A stretch of DNA of 64,000 nucleotides from Lodderomyces elongisporus (taxonomy: Eukaryota; Ascomycota; Pichiomycetes; Serinales; Debaryomycetaceae): assembly GCF_030384665.1 (NCBI RefSeq), contig NC_083677.1, forward strand, positions 310,001 through 374,000. The letters run 5' to 3'. The notes beneath the pieces were generated by a model. It was given only the letters and a program-made list of their open reading frames with translations, was not told the origin of the DNA and did no database searches. Of this stretch, positions 35,837-45,640 are shown piece after piece. A program made the translations under genes and the position numbers. Position 1 is the first letter of the stretch. Every line of letters starts with the position of its first letter.

Positions 35837-37288
35837 TCAGTTAATCGCTAATACTAATAAATAACTGAGAACACTCCCAACTGCCAACCCACTACTCAAG
35901 AATACTGTTGTAAAGCCGCCGGCGGCTTCTTTTTCATCATCAGTATCGCAATGCTTACCAACAACCATGAACGATGATGTGCATAATTGCCCATTTGAAA
36001 ATCCAAATAGTAATTGCAATAAGATATACCAAGCATCCGAATTTATCATAGGAGACGCCTTCCCTGGATGAATATTGCAAGTCATAAATAAAGGAATAAA
36101 AACTACTCGTGCAATCGAATACGTAATTAATGTCCTAGGTTCCGAAACCACCATGCGCAATTTGGGATATCCACATGCAATTCTACCCAATAAATCACCC
36201 AAGTTCCATACTAAAAATATAAATGGAACATATATTTGTTTCTTAAACAAAATCACACTCAGTGTTGTGTTTGTTGATTCAACTGCTGACGCAAATATCG
36301 GAAACAGCAATGTTATGGCAAACGTAAGAAAGATTGTCATGACAATCAATTTAAGTTTTGACCAAAGTTGACCAAATGGCACAAACACTTTTTGAACAGA
36401 TACTAGCTCATCGACTTCCAAGTCAAACCCATGCCCGTTTTCGTTTCCAGCTGTATTAGTTACACTCAAATGTTCACCGGCACTTTGGCGTAATTCTTTA
36501 TACAAAGTCTTTTCCTCATAACGTCCAATCAAAAATAACAAACCAAGCGATGCACCACTAATTAAACTAGCCGTGATGTAATACAAAAATACACCATAAT
36601 CCTTTTCCAACTGTGCATCTTTTGTCTTTTCGCCTGCAATGAGCACCGAAATGATCAAGGCACACGAAGGTAACACCCCAGCGATGGCTTGGCCCACCAT
36701 AACTGCATTTGCATATATATCACCCATAACATTGACAATTGCCATGGTACCATTTTGGGCCAAGCATGTAGCGGTTGCGGAGAGAAATACCATTAGCATA
36801 AGGATCGTGAAAAACCAAACATCATTCATGTCTATAAAGACACGGGTAATGCAGGTTATTGCCATGAAAATCGATACTCCAATAGTCAAATTTAGTCCGG
36901 TCATAACTCTCTGTTTATAGTTGACCCCGGTCTGTTTTTGACTCAAGTAGAAATTGTAAGCCATCGATGTTATCGTAGAAACTGACATCATTGTGGATGA
37001 ATAAATACTGACAAGTGATGGAGATTTATTGAATCTGAGCGCGTAAAATGCAGACGCCGAAAGGAAGCTGTTCCATGGCCATAGAAGAGCTACCCCAATG
37101 ATTGTATATGTAAAATAACGAAGCTGTGAGGAATGTACTTTATAAAACCCTTTAACTTGGAAAAGAACAGGATCATCGTGTTCGTGCTCGTGCAGCGGCA
37201 ACGGCAGCGGCAGCTGTAGTTGTAGCTGTAGAGGTGGTTCTTCCTGTGTATTTCCTGCACGATCGGTGGTGTAGTCTTCAGAGTTCAT
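35837..37288 (-). CDS. FUN26: FUN26, equilibrative nucleoside transporter
   Basis: Vacuolar nucleoside transporter of the SLC29/ENT family. 483 residues. After a Glu/Pro/Leu-rich N-tail (a run of alternating L-Q-L-Q-L-P-L-P from a short repeat), TM1 has the family signature GVALLWPWNSFLSASAF. Further hydrophobic segments number about ten, and there is a long hydrophilic loop (about 258-300) between TM6 and TM7 as in ENT proteins. The later segments FLVWNLGDLLGR and FGFSNGQLCTSSFMV match the conserved ENT TM8 and TM10 motifs, including the paired Asp/Arg of the LGDLLGR motif. The ATG at 37288 is the first in frame. Confidence 0.9.
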   Translation of the reverse strand: MNSEDYTTDRAGNTQEEPPLQLQLQLPLPLPLHEHEHDDPVLFQVKGFYKVHSSQLRYFTYTIIGVALLWPWNSFLSASAFYALRFNKSPSLVSIYSSTMMSVSTITSMAYNFYLSQKQTGVNYKQRVMTGLNLTIGVSIFMAITCITRVFIDMNDVWFFTILMLMVFLSATATCLAQNGTMAIVNVMGDIYANAVMVGQAIAGVLPSCALIISVLIAGEKTKDAQLEKDYGVFLYYITASLISGASLGLLFLIGRYEEKTLYKELRQSAGEHLSVTNTAGNENGHGFDLEVDELVSVQKVFVPFGQLWSKLKLIVMTIFLTFAITLLFPIFASAVESTNTTLSVILFKKQIYVPFIFLVWNLGDLLGRIACGYPKLRMVVSEPRTLITYSIARVVFIPLFMTCNIHPGKASPMINSDAWYILLQLLFGFSNGQLCTSSFMVVGKHCDTDDEKEAAGGFTTVFLSSGLAVGSVLSYLLVLAIN

Positions 37289-37571
37289 TGATGAAGAAGA
37301 GACAAAAGGAGTGTGAAGAAAGAAAGCAACGCTCTTGATGTAAGAATAATAATGTGGTTGATTCCAAATATGTTAAAGTTGTTGTTGTTTTGAAGTTGGT
37401 GTTGTTATTCATTGTGTGTACGTGTATGTGCGAGAGATAAGGCACACACTTTACGACAAGGCTTGATTTTTTGTTGCGTTTGTCTCACAAAACTGGAAAT
37501 TTTATGCGCAGATCTCTTTTCGTCATCGATATTTGGTATATATATATATATATTTTTTAATTACTCTATAA

Positions 37572-39833
37572 TTATTTGTCACACACCCTATTTTCTACAT
37601 CTTCTCCTCGAGTACTGAACTTGACTCGTCGTTTAAGTGAATTGGCAAGCAGTGCATTTCCCTTCAGCTCCAACATTTCTAAATCGTTCTTTTCTTCATT
37701 CACAATCATTTGCAATGTTTCCTCAATCTTATAATATACTCTTAATATAAGATAGTTTGGTTCCTTTAGTGGTAAGCGCAACGGACTATAATTGCCCAAC
37801 CAAAACCCCGTGTATGGATCAGCATCAACTCCATCGGGTAACTTTTGCAATTCCAAAGCCTTATAAGCTCTCTGCCATTGGCTCAAAGTGTACTTTTTAT
37901 TCGGGTTGGTGATTCCATCTGAGATTAATGGTTTCAAACGTTCCAAGTAGTGCAATAATCTTTCGTGAGCATCTTTCCGTTTAAAAAGTTTATCTCGTAT
38001 TACATTCATACGTGTTGAAGCACTTGAAGAATTATCCAAAATTTCAGAGCTCAGCTCTTCGAGATCGCTATCAATTTGCCGTAAATCGTCATCCTCTTGT
38101 TCGTCCTCTTCCTTTTCAGCCTCCTCAACCCCATCCTCTTCTTCTTCTTCTTCTTCTTCTTCTTCTTCTTCTTCTTCTTCTTCATCATCATCTTCATCTT
38201 CATCTTCCTCGTCGTCATCATCATCATCAAATTCTTCTTCGTTATCTGTATCTTCGTCAAATGCTGAAGAATCAAAGTCCTCCTTAATCTGCTCCAGAAG
38301 AAAACTCGAAGTTGTACTTGTTTCGTCTTCTTGGTATTCTTTCATTTGCTGCTTTATTTTCTTTTTGGCAAGGTATTCACGGTCCGGTTGGAAAATCCAT
38401 TTGCTAAACCAGGCACTCGTATTGTTGAACACTTCATACAACTTATCACCAACATTTGAAACTAGAATGGTCATCAATGGAACGGCCCCGGTAGCCCATG
38501 AAACAAAAAAGACTCTACCAAGACTTTGCTTTGGTGCAAAATCTCCATATCCAATGGTTAATAAGCAAAGAAAGCAAAAGTACACACCGTTGAAATATGT
38601 CCATTCTTCAATAAAATGAAAAATCATTGCTCCTATGAGCCAGAATGCAAGAAAAATAATTACAGTTAAAGCTAGTGAGAAATTCATGTGCTTTACTTTA
38701 ATTTTGTGCCTAATGCGTCTCATTTTGCGGTAGGCATTTTCTGGTGATATTGGTCGATCCTGAATCTTGAGCTTCTTGATATAATTTAGCCTAGCAATTT
38801 CGATATCATTCCAGAAAATCGCTGGTGCTGCCGAGGATAAGATAACCGATCTAAGGGTAGCAACAATCAAACCCATGATTAAAACACCGCCCAACAGGAA
38901 CACTAATACAACTATCTTGGCCGCGGCGGTTTTTGGTGTTATATCACCCAACCCAATTGTTAAGAATGAAACAATGCAGTAGTACAATGACAGACCGTAA
39001 CCGAGGCCCAGTATCAAATGATGCATCGTAACAGCACCGACAACCGACCATATGGCAAACAAGATGGTATAAACCATTAATGTTCTTTGCTTTTGGTCCA
39101 AATTGAACGTTGCAGGGTACTTATCCAACCGATACCCCAAAAAGTTAATCAAAAGAATTAGCATGCAAGCAAAATAATACCCTGCAGTAAAACATGCAAA
39201 GAAGAACCCTTCTGAGTGTTTGTAGTCACCCATATATTTATAGTGGGTAACAAGGACGCCGGCAACTAGCAAAGCAGAAGCACAAAACCATGCGCAAATG
39301 GAAACGCACTGAGTAATCAAGTATTTCACTGATCTTGAGAAATTCATCAACAACGAAATGTTCCCAATAATCCCCAAAGCCAACGATAATGCATTCATAA
39401 CCAACACGGAATGCGGATCGGGTATCAATACTTCAGTTGTAGGGTCTTGTCGCCAGTGTTGAATCAAAGCAATTATACTAATCATATTGGCCAAGGGTCC
39501 TAAACAAGCAGCAATCAAAGGAAAATAAGACGAGATTAAAAACCACATGACAAAATAGGGCTCACCAGGCATGACATTAAGGTTCAATATTGCACCAATG
39601 GGAACATTCAAAGCACTTTTGATTGCGATTGGAGCAGATCGTTTCCGTTTTTGATCAATTGGTTTATCTAGCAATAGTGGACCTAGAATGTCTTCATAAC
39701 TCTTTTCGTTATTGATTAACAATTCATTAGTGAAGTCTGGTTGTAGGACAGTACGTGCTTGTCGCAAGGCTCTTTTGACATTTCGATGCAAAGAGATTGT
39801 TGATTGGCCATCATTTGCACTCTCATTAGCCAT
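37572..39833 (-). CDS. TOK1: TOK1, outwardly rectifying two-pore potassium channel
   Basis: Plasma-membrane K+ channel with eight membrane segments and two pore loops per subunit, a fungal speciality, which restores membrane potential. 753 residues. Pore loop 1 has TIGLGD (292-297) and pore loop 2 TIGYGD (426-431); both selectivity filters are intact. Six membrane segments precede pore 1 and two follow it around pore 2, matching the S6+S2 plan. The cytosolic C-tail holds an acidic stretch of about 60 residues with a poly-Glu run encoded by a TTC/TCT microsatellite on the plus strand. This run is longer than anything I know in the S. cerevisiae protein (691 residues). The ATG at 39833 precedes MANESANDGQ. 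Confidence 0.92.
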   Translation of the reverse strand: MANESANDGQSTISLHRNVKRALRQARTVLQPDFTNELLINNEKSYEDILGPLLLDKPIDQKRKRSAPIAIKSALNVPIGAILNLNVMPGEPYFVMWFLISSYFPLIAACLGPLANMISIIALIQHWRQDPTTEVLIPDPHSVLVMNALSLALGIIGNISLLMNFSRSVKYLITQCVSICAWFCASALLVAGVLVTHYKYMGDYKHSEGFFFACFTAGYYFACMLILLINFLGYRLDKYPATFNLDQKQRTLMVYTILFAIWSVVGAVTMHHLILGLGYGLSLYYCIVSFLTIGLGDITPKTAAAKIVVLVFLLGGVLIMGLIVATLRSVILSSAAPAIFWNDIEIARLNYIKKLKIQDRPISPENAYRKMRRIRHKIKVKHMNFSLALTVIIFLAFWLIGAMIFHFIEEWTYFNGVYFCFLCLLTIGYGDFAPKQSLGRVFFVSWATGAVPLMTILVSNVGDKLYEVFNNTSAWFSKWIFQPDREYLAKKKIKQQMKEYQEDETSTTSSFLLEQIKEDFDSSAFDEDTDNEEEFDDDDDDEEDEDEDDDEEEEEEEEEEEEEEEEDGVEEAEKEEDEQEDDDLRQIDSDLEELSSEILDNSSSASTRMNVIRDKLFKRKDAHERLLHYLERLKPLISDGITNPNKKYTLSQWQRAYKALELQKLPDGVDADPYTGFWLGNYSPLRLPLKEPNYLILRVYYKIEETLQMIVNEEKNDLEMLELKGNALLANSLKRRVKFSTRGEDVENRVCDK
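38136..38183. repeat. Coding (TTC)n microsatellite = poly-Glu tract in TOK1
   Basis: About 15 successive TTC/TCT triplets, read as GAA/GAG codons on the minus strand. In frame, so length changes alter only the Glu run in the channel's C-tail. Confidence 0.95.
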
Positions 39834-39990
39834 CGCAAGAAAGAATAAAGGAATTTATGAGCTCAATATAAGACTCGGGAACTCTGTTTCTATCTCTGTT
39901 TCTTATTCTAACTTTTTTAATAGCGAGAAAAATAAAAAAATTGAAATAGATTATTTATATTCAAGTTTGCTTTAGTTCTATCTTAATTTG

Positions 39991-40023
39991 TTTTGTTGCG
40001 TTGCGTTGTGTTGCGTTGTGTTT
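39991..40023. repeat. GTTGC/GTTGT pentanucleotide repeat
   Basis: About six 5-bp units mixing GTTGC and GTTGT, passing directly into a TTTTA repeat (to about 40043). Lies 160-190 bp upstream of the TOK1 ATG. Confidence 0.85.
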
Positions 40024-40976
40024 TATTCTATTTTATTTTATTGTTTTTGTTGCTTTACTGAATACTATGTCAGTAACATCCTTGTGAGTTGTCAATCTGC
40101 CACAGCAGCATAAGCAAACTGAGATTGTAAAAGAGGAGATGAAACTGGTGCTTTATAATTAAATGATTGTTTATAATAAAGCTTTTTCTCTTTGAATGTG
40201 ATGTAGGTTTTTTGGGGTGGTCTTCGTTGCATCACTAAAATGATCAAGATGAAGAGAACGAGGAGGGAAAAACAAGATTTGTATCTGCAAGTACAAATTG
40301 TATTTTATATTATGAATGAAAGGCGCCGCATCTAAGATTCCAGTTGTATCGAAAGAAAAAAAGAAGAAAAAAAGAAAAAAGAGGAAGGAAAGGAAAATGC
40401 TGTGCTTAGAAAAAGACACTGTCAGCACTGTAAAGTTTCGAGAATAAAGCCACGACCGAAACTGTTTCACTTAGATCTACAATAACGAAAACTTTGCTGC
40501 TTCAATAATTGAATTAAAAGACTTTCATAGTTCATTTTAGTTAGCGCAGAGTATAATATATTAGAACATGGGTTAAAATTGCATTGAAATACGATCTTTA
40601 CTCAGATTTTATACTAGTCTTTTCTTTTCCTCATTTTTTTGGGGACTAAAAATACTCGGATTTAGGAATTTTTCTGCGTTTTGCTTATTCTCTCTATTCC
40701 TGTTTTTTTTTTGATCTTTTTAACAATTTGGTTTTGTTTTGAATTAAAGTAATTATGTTGTTCAAATGGGCAGAGAAATTATAAAAAGCAAATTCCTTTT
40801 TTCTAAAGTGAATGGATAGCACTAGCATAGTCAAAGTCAAACTTTCCAAATTCAGTAATGATTTGAAATGTGTTTCTTAAAAGTTTTGCAGATTTAAAAA
40901 CAACCTGATATATCCGAGTTCTTAAAACGATTGCGGATAAAAAAATTTCCTTGCTATCTTACGCCATAACCGAAAA

Positions 40977-41004
40977 CCCCCTAAAAACTATGGAATTTGA
41001 GGGG
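40977..41004. promoter_or_regulatory. Inverted pair of STRE-like elements (CCCCT ... AGGGG)
   Basis: CCCCCT at 40977-40982 and AGGGG at 41000-41004 form an inverted pair 17 bp apart, about 370 bp upstream of the beta-lactamase-like ATG. CCCCT/AGGGG is the stress-response element bound by Msn2/Msn4-type zinc-finger factors. Paired elements are more persuasive than one, but function is inferred. Confidence 0.4.
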
Positions 41005-41371
41005 TTACAACTGGAAATGCACGGACAAAAAAAAAAAGAAGGAAAAAAAAAGACTTAGAAGAAGCTAACAAAACACTATGAGACTTCTACGCATTATCCG
41101 CAAACGCGGGGTCCACTTCTAATGTTGTCCAGAATCTGTCAAATTCAATTTTAAAAATCAGAAGCAAAAAGCAAAAAGCAAAATACAAAATACATAAAGC
41201 CAGAAAAATTGAAAAATACAAAAGTTAATCATACCTCCCCTTCTTTCTTTACATTATTATTTAACAATTTTCTTTTTAAATCAAAACTTTTGCCTTTTTT
41301 TTAATTCTCCCTATTTATTCAACACATCTATCCAACAATACTCCTTACGACGACAAACACCACATTTCAAA

Positions 41372-42637
41372 ATGAAGTTTACTGAAACACTGGTAAAGAA
41401 GTTGAGTACAACTCTCAACAACTTACTTGATGAGATCACCACCACGAATACAGAAAAAGAACCTCCAATTGTAGCACCTGCTTGCACAATGGGAGTCACT
41501 GATGCTAAAGGTACCGTTTATATTAATACCAAAGGAGTGACCAACCTAAAAGATCCGAGTCCAGCAACCAATGACCACTTATATGCTTTCTATTCTTGTA
41601 CAAAATCCCTTACAGTTGCGGGTGCATTAATCTTGTATGAAAGGGGCCAGTTAGATCTTGATGCTCCAGTGACTAATTATTTTCCAGAAATTGCCAAAAT
41701 TGGAGTGTTGGAGCCTGGAATTGTGGATAAAAAAAGAGGTGTTTATCTCAGGGATTTAAAGAAACCCAAGACTGCTATAACAGCAAAACACTTGATGACA
41801 CATACTGCTGGGTTCTCGTACGGGTTTATTCACCCTGACTACTTCACACTTATTACAAAAGGTGAAAAGCTAGATGCAATAGACCCAATTATGGATTTTT
41901 TTTTCAAAAAAACCCCCTTGGTTCATGAACCAGGAACTGCATGGATGTATGGTCACAGTATTGATTGGCTTGGATTTATTATTGAGAAAATCAGTGGCAT
42001 GAAATTGAGTGCTTTTTTACAAAAAGAGGTCTTTGATCCAATTGGCATGACCTCATGTACTTTCCACAAGAAGAATTTCGACAATTTAGTTAGAGTGCAC
42101 TATAGGCTCCAAGACGAGTCTTTGAAATTGCAGGAAAAATTCTCTTTAAGCTTGGACCCACACTTGGATCTTGGTGGACAAGGTTGTTTTGGAACAGTTG
42201 GAGACTATTTGAAGTTCCTTAGAGTGTGGTTAAACTATGGTCAAAGTCCAGACACAGGCAAGCGTATATTGAAAGAGTCCACTGTCAAATTTGCAATCAA
42301 GAACCATTTACCAGAACACATCAACTTGGAGTTTATTGGCCTTTCTCACAATTTTGTTGACGATGACGAGCCAAGTAAAAAAATGGATGGCTGGACATTG
42401 ACAGGCAATGCATATGGAAGTAACGACTTGCCATCTGGAAGACCCAAGGGTTCAATATACTGGGGTGGATTGGCTAATTTGAGCTATTGGATTGACTTTG
42501 AGAACCAGGTTGGTGGCTTTTACGCTGTACAGGTAATGCCATACATGGACGAGTACAATGTTGCATACATTGAGCAGTTTGAGACTGAGGTTTACAAAGC
42601 AGTTAAAGAGTCAAAGACAACAACTGCAAAGTTTTAA
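41372..42637 (+). CDS. Serine beta-lactamase / esterase-like protein (421 aa)
   Basis: Member of the beta-lactamase/transpeptidase-like superfamily (Pfam Beta-lactamase). Fungal members are esterases, transesterases (LovD) or LACTB-like proteins rather than antibiotic resistance enzymes. The nucleophile motif S-x-x-K is present as SCTK (Ser75, Lys78). The second motif is YGHS (Tyr193), where class C enzymes have YxN. A family-typical HLMTHTAGFSYGF follows residue 140, and YWGGLANLSYWID stands where the third (K/H)-x-G/WGG motif is expected. No signal peptide or membrane segment is seen, so a cytosolic hydrolase is likely; the substrate is unknown. The ATG at 41372 gives MKFTETLVKK. Divergent from TOK1. 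Confidence 0.85.
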   Translation: MKFTETLVKKLSTTLNNLLDEITTTNTEKEPPIVAPACTMGVTDAKGTVYINTKGVTNLKDPSPATNDHLYAFYSCTKSLTVAGALILYERGQLDLDAPVTNYFPEIAKIGVLEPGIVDKKRGVYLRDLKKPKTAITAKHLMTHTAGFSYGFIHPDYFTLITKGEKLDAIDPIMDFFFKKTPLVHEPGTAWMYGHSIDWLGFIIEKISGMKLSAFLQKEVFDPIGMTSCTFHKKNFDNLVRVHYRLQDESLKLQEKFSLSLDPHLDLGGQGCFGTVGDYLKFLRVWLNYGQSPDTGKRILKESTVKFAIKNHLPEHINLEFIGLSHNFVDDDEPSKKMDGWTLTGNAYGSNDLPSGRPKGSIYWGGLANLSYWIDFENQVGGFYAVQVMPYMDEYNVAYIEQFETEVYKAVKESKTTTAKF

Positions 42638-43321
42638 GAGCATTTCTTTTATGGAGTGTGTTTTGTTAATGGTTGAGAGTAATATTTAGAAAAGGTAGAA
42701 ATTTTATTAAAGATAAATATAGCCAATACGCTTTTCATTTAGGTAGCTTGACTACATAAATAATAAAAATTCGACTCTTTAACGAAAACATCTGCTAGAT
42801 ATCTAACTATAACATTGTTTTAGCATCATCTTTTTATGAATAAAAAGACGAGAGGTCGAGTTTAGAAAGAAAAGGGGAAATGGAAAAGAAGCAGAAAAGA
42901 GAAAGAGATAGAAAATGAAAAAAAGAAATAAAGGGTACAAAGTATGAGTGATGGAAAACGACACCAAAGTCAAATAATGAGCCCTTATTTGGTTCACTTC
43001 AAAATAGATAGAAAATGGCGCGTAAGGAAATTATTCTTGGACTTTCTTACTCACGCTACACAAAAAAAAACCCCAAATGGGTCACAAAACAAAACTATTT
43101 TTATATTAAAAAAAAAACAATAGACACAAGAGATATTTCTCTCTTTACTTCGCCTCTGTAACAACTAATTTGTATACTCAGGACAAAACGAAAAGGTGGA
43201 ACTATTACGTATACAAAATTACATTTTTACATTTTTACATTTTTGTTTTTCTTCTTTTCTTTTATTTTCCTTTCTTTTCATCTTTTGATTCTTTATAAAC
43301 TGCTAGCATTTCAAAAATACT
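42638..43321. other. Spacer upstream of the TRE1/TRE2-like gene
   Basis: 684 bp between two plus-strand genes, with a purine-rich patch (about 42865-42930) and three copies of TACATTTT at about 43218-43243. No gene seen. Confidence 0.65.
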
Positions 43322-45421
43322 ATGCTGAACCATCATCATTATGAGCGGCTAGACTCTGGGTCACGGTCAGGATCACAATCAGGATCGGGGTCTAGTACTT
43401 TGCGAACTACTACAAATTTAGACTTGCCAGCACATCCGCCACAGTACAAGGACATCGGCAACGGCAACGGCTTTGATAACGATAACAACATTGATTCAGC
43501 TTTATACCATGCATCGGCATCTTTAGATTCTGATCCCACAGGCTTACCAGGCTCCTCTCCTTCTTCTTCTTCTTCTTCGCGCATGCTACAGTTTGAGATA
43601 GACGAACCGCAACCTGAACAAACATTCATTAATCGAGCACAATCATTTTCAAAAAAGTTTGCCAATAATTTCCAAACACGAATACTACATCCCGTGAGCA
43701 AAATGATCGACCCCATATACGAAGGATACAAGTTTTTGCAACTACATTATGAAAAGCTGATTCTCAAGTTGGGTAACCCTTTGGTTGTGAAACGTTTATT
43801 GTACGTTTTGATAATGATGTTGGTTATCTTTGGAATATCAAGATATACCGCTAATGAGTACTTTAGTGGACCTGCAAGTAGTGGTGGAGCATTTTCAAGT
43901 GGACAGTATGATCTCACAGAGAAAATAATGGCCGAAGTTGCCGAGATGATTGACGCAAAATCGATGAAAGAACATCTCGAGTATTTCTCATCTGTCCCCC
44001 ACATCAGTGGCTCAAAGGGCGATCTACTATTGGCAAAATATACAGAATTGTTTATGAAAACAAATGGTCTCCAAAACGTGGGACTAAATGAGTTTAGTAC
44101 ATTTCTCAATTATCCCAGTTCCGAAAACACCTATATAAGACTGTTGGATGGCTCTTTTACAGCTAAATTGTACGAAAAAGATAATCAAGGCATGGAGTCC
44201 TTAGCCTACAACCAAAACGTTTTGAACAATGTCGAAGTAATCAAGACTCAATATGTCTATGCTAATTACGGTTCTCATCAGGACTTTGAAAATTTGCAAA
44301 AACATGGTGTTGATATCAATGGGAAAATCGTGTTGGTAAAATATGGCGGATCCACACCAGAGCCAAAAAAGATATTCTTTGCCCAACAGCACTCAGCAAA
44401 AGCTGTTATTTTTATAACACCGCAAGTGGAACCTACTGGTGATGCGATACAGAAGGAAAGCATTGCTTTTACTCGATTGGTCACGGGCGACTCACAAGGC
44501 TTTGGGTGGCCAACAAATGAAGATGGGTATGTGACCAAGTTATCATGGGAGATGTCGGAAATTGTGCCAAAAATAGTCTCAATTCCAATATCTTGGAGAG
44601 ATGGAGAGAAATTGATAAAGAAGCTAGCAGATGGCTATAAATTCGATGATGGATTTAGCGGTACTGGAAAGAACGGCGAGGATTCATTTACACTTGAGAT
44701 GAAAGTGGACAACATCGATAGACCACACCATCCGATATGGAATGTAATGGGCTCGATAAATGGAAGAGGAATAGGCGAGCAAGGTGTTATTATCGGGGCA
44801 CAACGAGATGCAGCTTGCTATGGAACAATTGGAAGCAGCACCGGGATGGCTGCTTTCCTTGAGCTTATTAAAATCTTGACTACATTGCAGCGGAAATACC
44901 AATGGGCACCATCAAGACCAATTTATTTCATTTCCTTTGACGCAACAGACTATAATCTTGCCGGTTCCACAAAATGGATTGAGAGTCGGAAAGATGCATT
45001 GAGGCAAGATGGATTCTTATATATCGACATGAGTGATTTGGTCTCCGGAGATGAACTACAGGTCAATATGCATTCATCTATGAAGAAAATAGTACACGAT
45101 GCCTTGAAAAAAGTCAGCACAGGAGGCGAATCGCTTTTAAAGGTTATTGAGAATCAGAAGAAGCCAAATCTTGAAAATAATTTTCTGGAGACGAAAAATT
45201 ATATGCCATTTATTAATCTTGTCAAAATACCTGCTTTGGAAGTCAAATATAAAGGCAAAACGTACCCAAAGAACTCGTGTTACGACGATTTTGAGAACTT
45301 TGAAAAGTCAAACATCGACAAGCTGATGCTGAAGCATTCTCAATTGGTTGAATTGTTATCCTACATCATTCTAGATTTTGTCGAAACACCTATAGCGCCA
45401 TATGATTACGTCCCACTGTAA
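43322..45421 (+). CDS. Transferrin-receptor-like protein, TRE1/TRE2 type (699 aa), catalytically dead M28 fold
   Basis: Type II membrane protein related to yeast Tre1/Tre2, which work with Bsd2 to bring the ubiquitin ligase Rsp5 to metal transporters such as Smf1. The N-tail holds a PPQY (39-42) Rsp5-binding motif and Ser/Gly runs. One membrane segment lies at about 159-174, a protease-associated (PA) domain at about 300-440, and an M28 peptidase fold from 465. The zinc ligands of the active relatives are lost: GAQRDA (Gln495 for His) and DATD (543-544) for the Glu-Glu pair. GAQRDA is also what human transferrin receptor has. The protein ends just after PIAPYD, so the C-terminal helical TFR-dimer domain appears absent. 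Which of Tre1/Tre2 it corresponds to cannot be told. Confidence 0.82.
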   Translation: MLNHHHYERLDSGSRSGSQSGSGSSTLRTTTNLDLPAHPPQYKDIGNGNGFDNDNNIDSALYHASASLDSDPTGLPGSSPSSSSSSRMLQFEIDEPQPEQTFINRAQSFSKKFANNFQTRILHPVSKMIDPIYEGYKFLQLHYEKLILKLGNPLVVKRLLYVLIMMLVIFGISRYTANEYFSGPASSGGAFSSGQYDLTEKIMAEVAEMIDAKSMKEHLEYFSSVPHISGSKGDLLLAKYTELFMKTNGLQNVGLNEFSTFLNYPSSENTYIRLLDGSFTAKLYEKDNQGMESLAYNQNVLNNVEVIKTQYVYANYGSHQDFENLQKHGVDINGKIVLVKYGGSTPEPKKIFFAQQHSAKAVIFITPQVEPTGDAIQKESIAFTRLVTGDSQGFGWPTNEDGYVTKLSWEMSEIVPKIVSIPISWRDGEKLIKKLADGYKFDDGFSGTGKNGEDSFTLEMKVDNIDRPHHPIWNVMGSINGRGIGEQGVIIGAQRDAACYGTIGSSTGMAAFLELIKILTTLQRKYQWAPSRPIYFISFDATDYNLAGSTKWIESRKDALRQDGFLYIDMSDLVSGDELQVNMHSSMKKIVHDALKKVSTGGESLLKVIENQKKPNLENNFLETKNYMPFINLVKIPALEVKYKGKTYPKNSCYDDFENFEKSNIDKLMLKHSQLVELLSYIILDFVETPIAPYDYVPL

Positions 45422-45640
45422 TAAGCTAAGAGCAATTGAATTACATGGATGTCGGCGCTTCGGACCCCACACAAACACCTTGAATATAGATTATAGAATA
45501 ATGCTAGAGTATGAATTTTAGACGAAAATAGTTAATTGACCAAGATTAATTTACCATGATTTAATTCATTATAATTTAACTTTACTCATTGTTTTTTTTT
45601 TGTCCCTCTTTGCTTTATTTTTGTCTTGACTTGTTCTATT

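Larger units (their letters stand above)
39834..41371. other. 1.5-kb divergent intergenic region TOK1 / beta-lactamase-like gene
   Basis: Shared upstream region. It holds a GTTGC/GTTGT pentanucleotide repeat, a polypurine stretch (40351-40400), two inverted stress-response-like elements, and A-rich runs. No conserved open frame or RNA gene was recognised. Confidence 0.65.
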
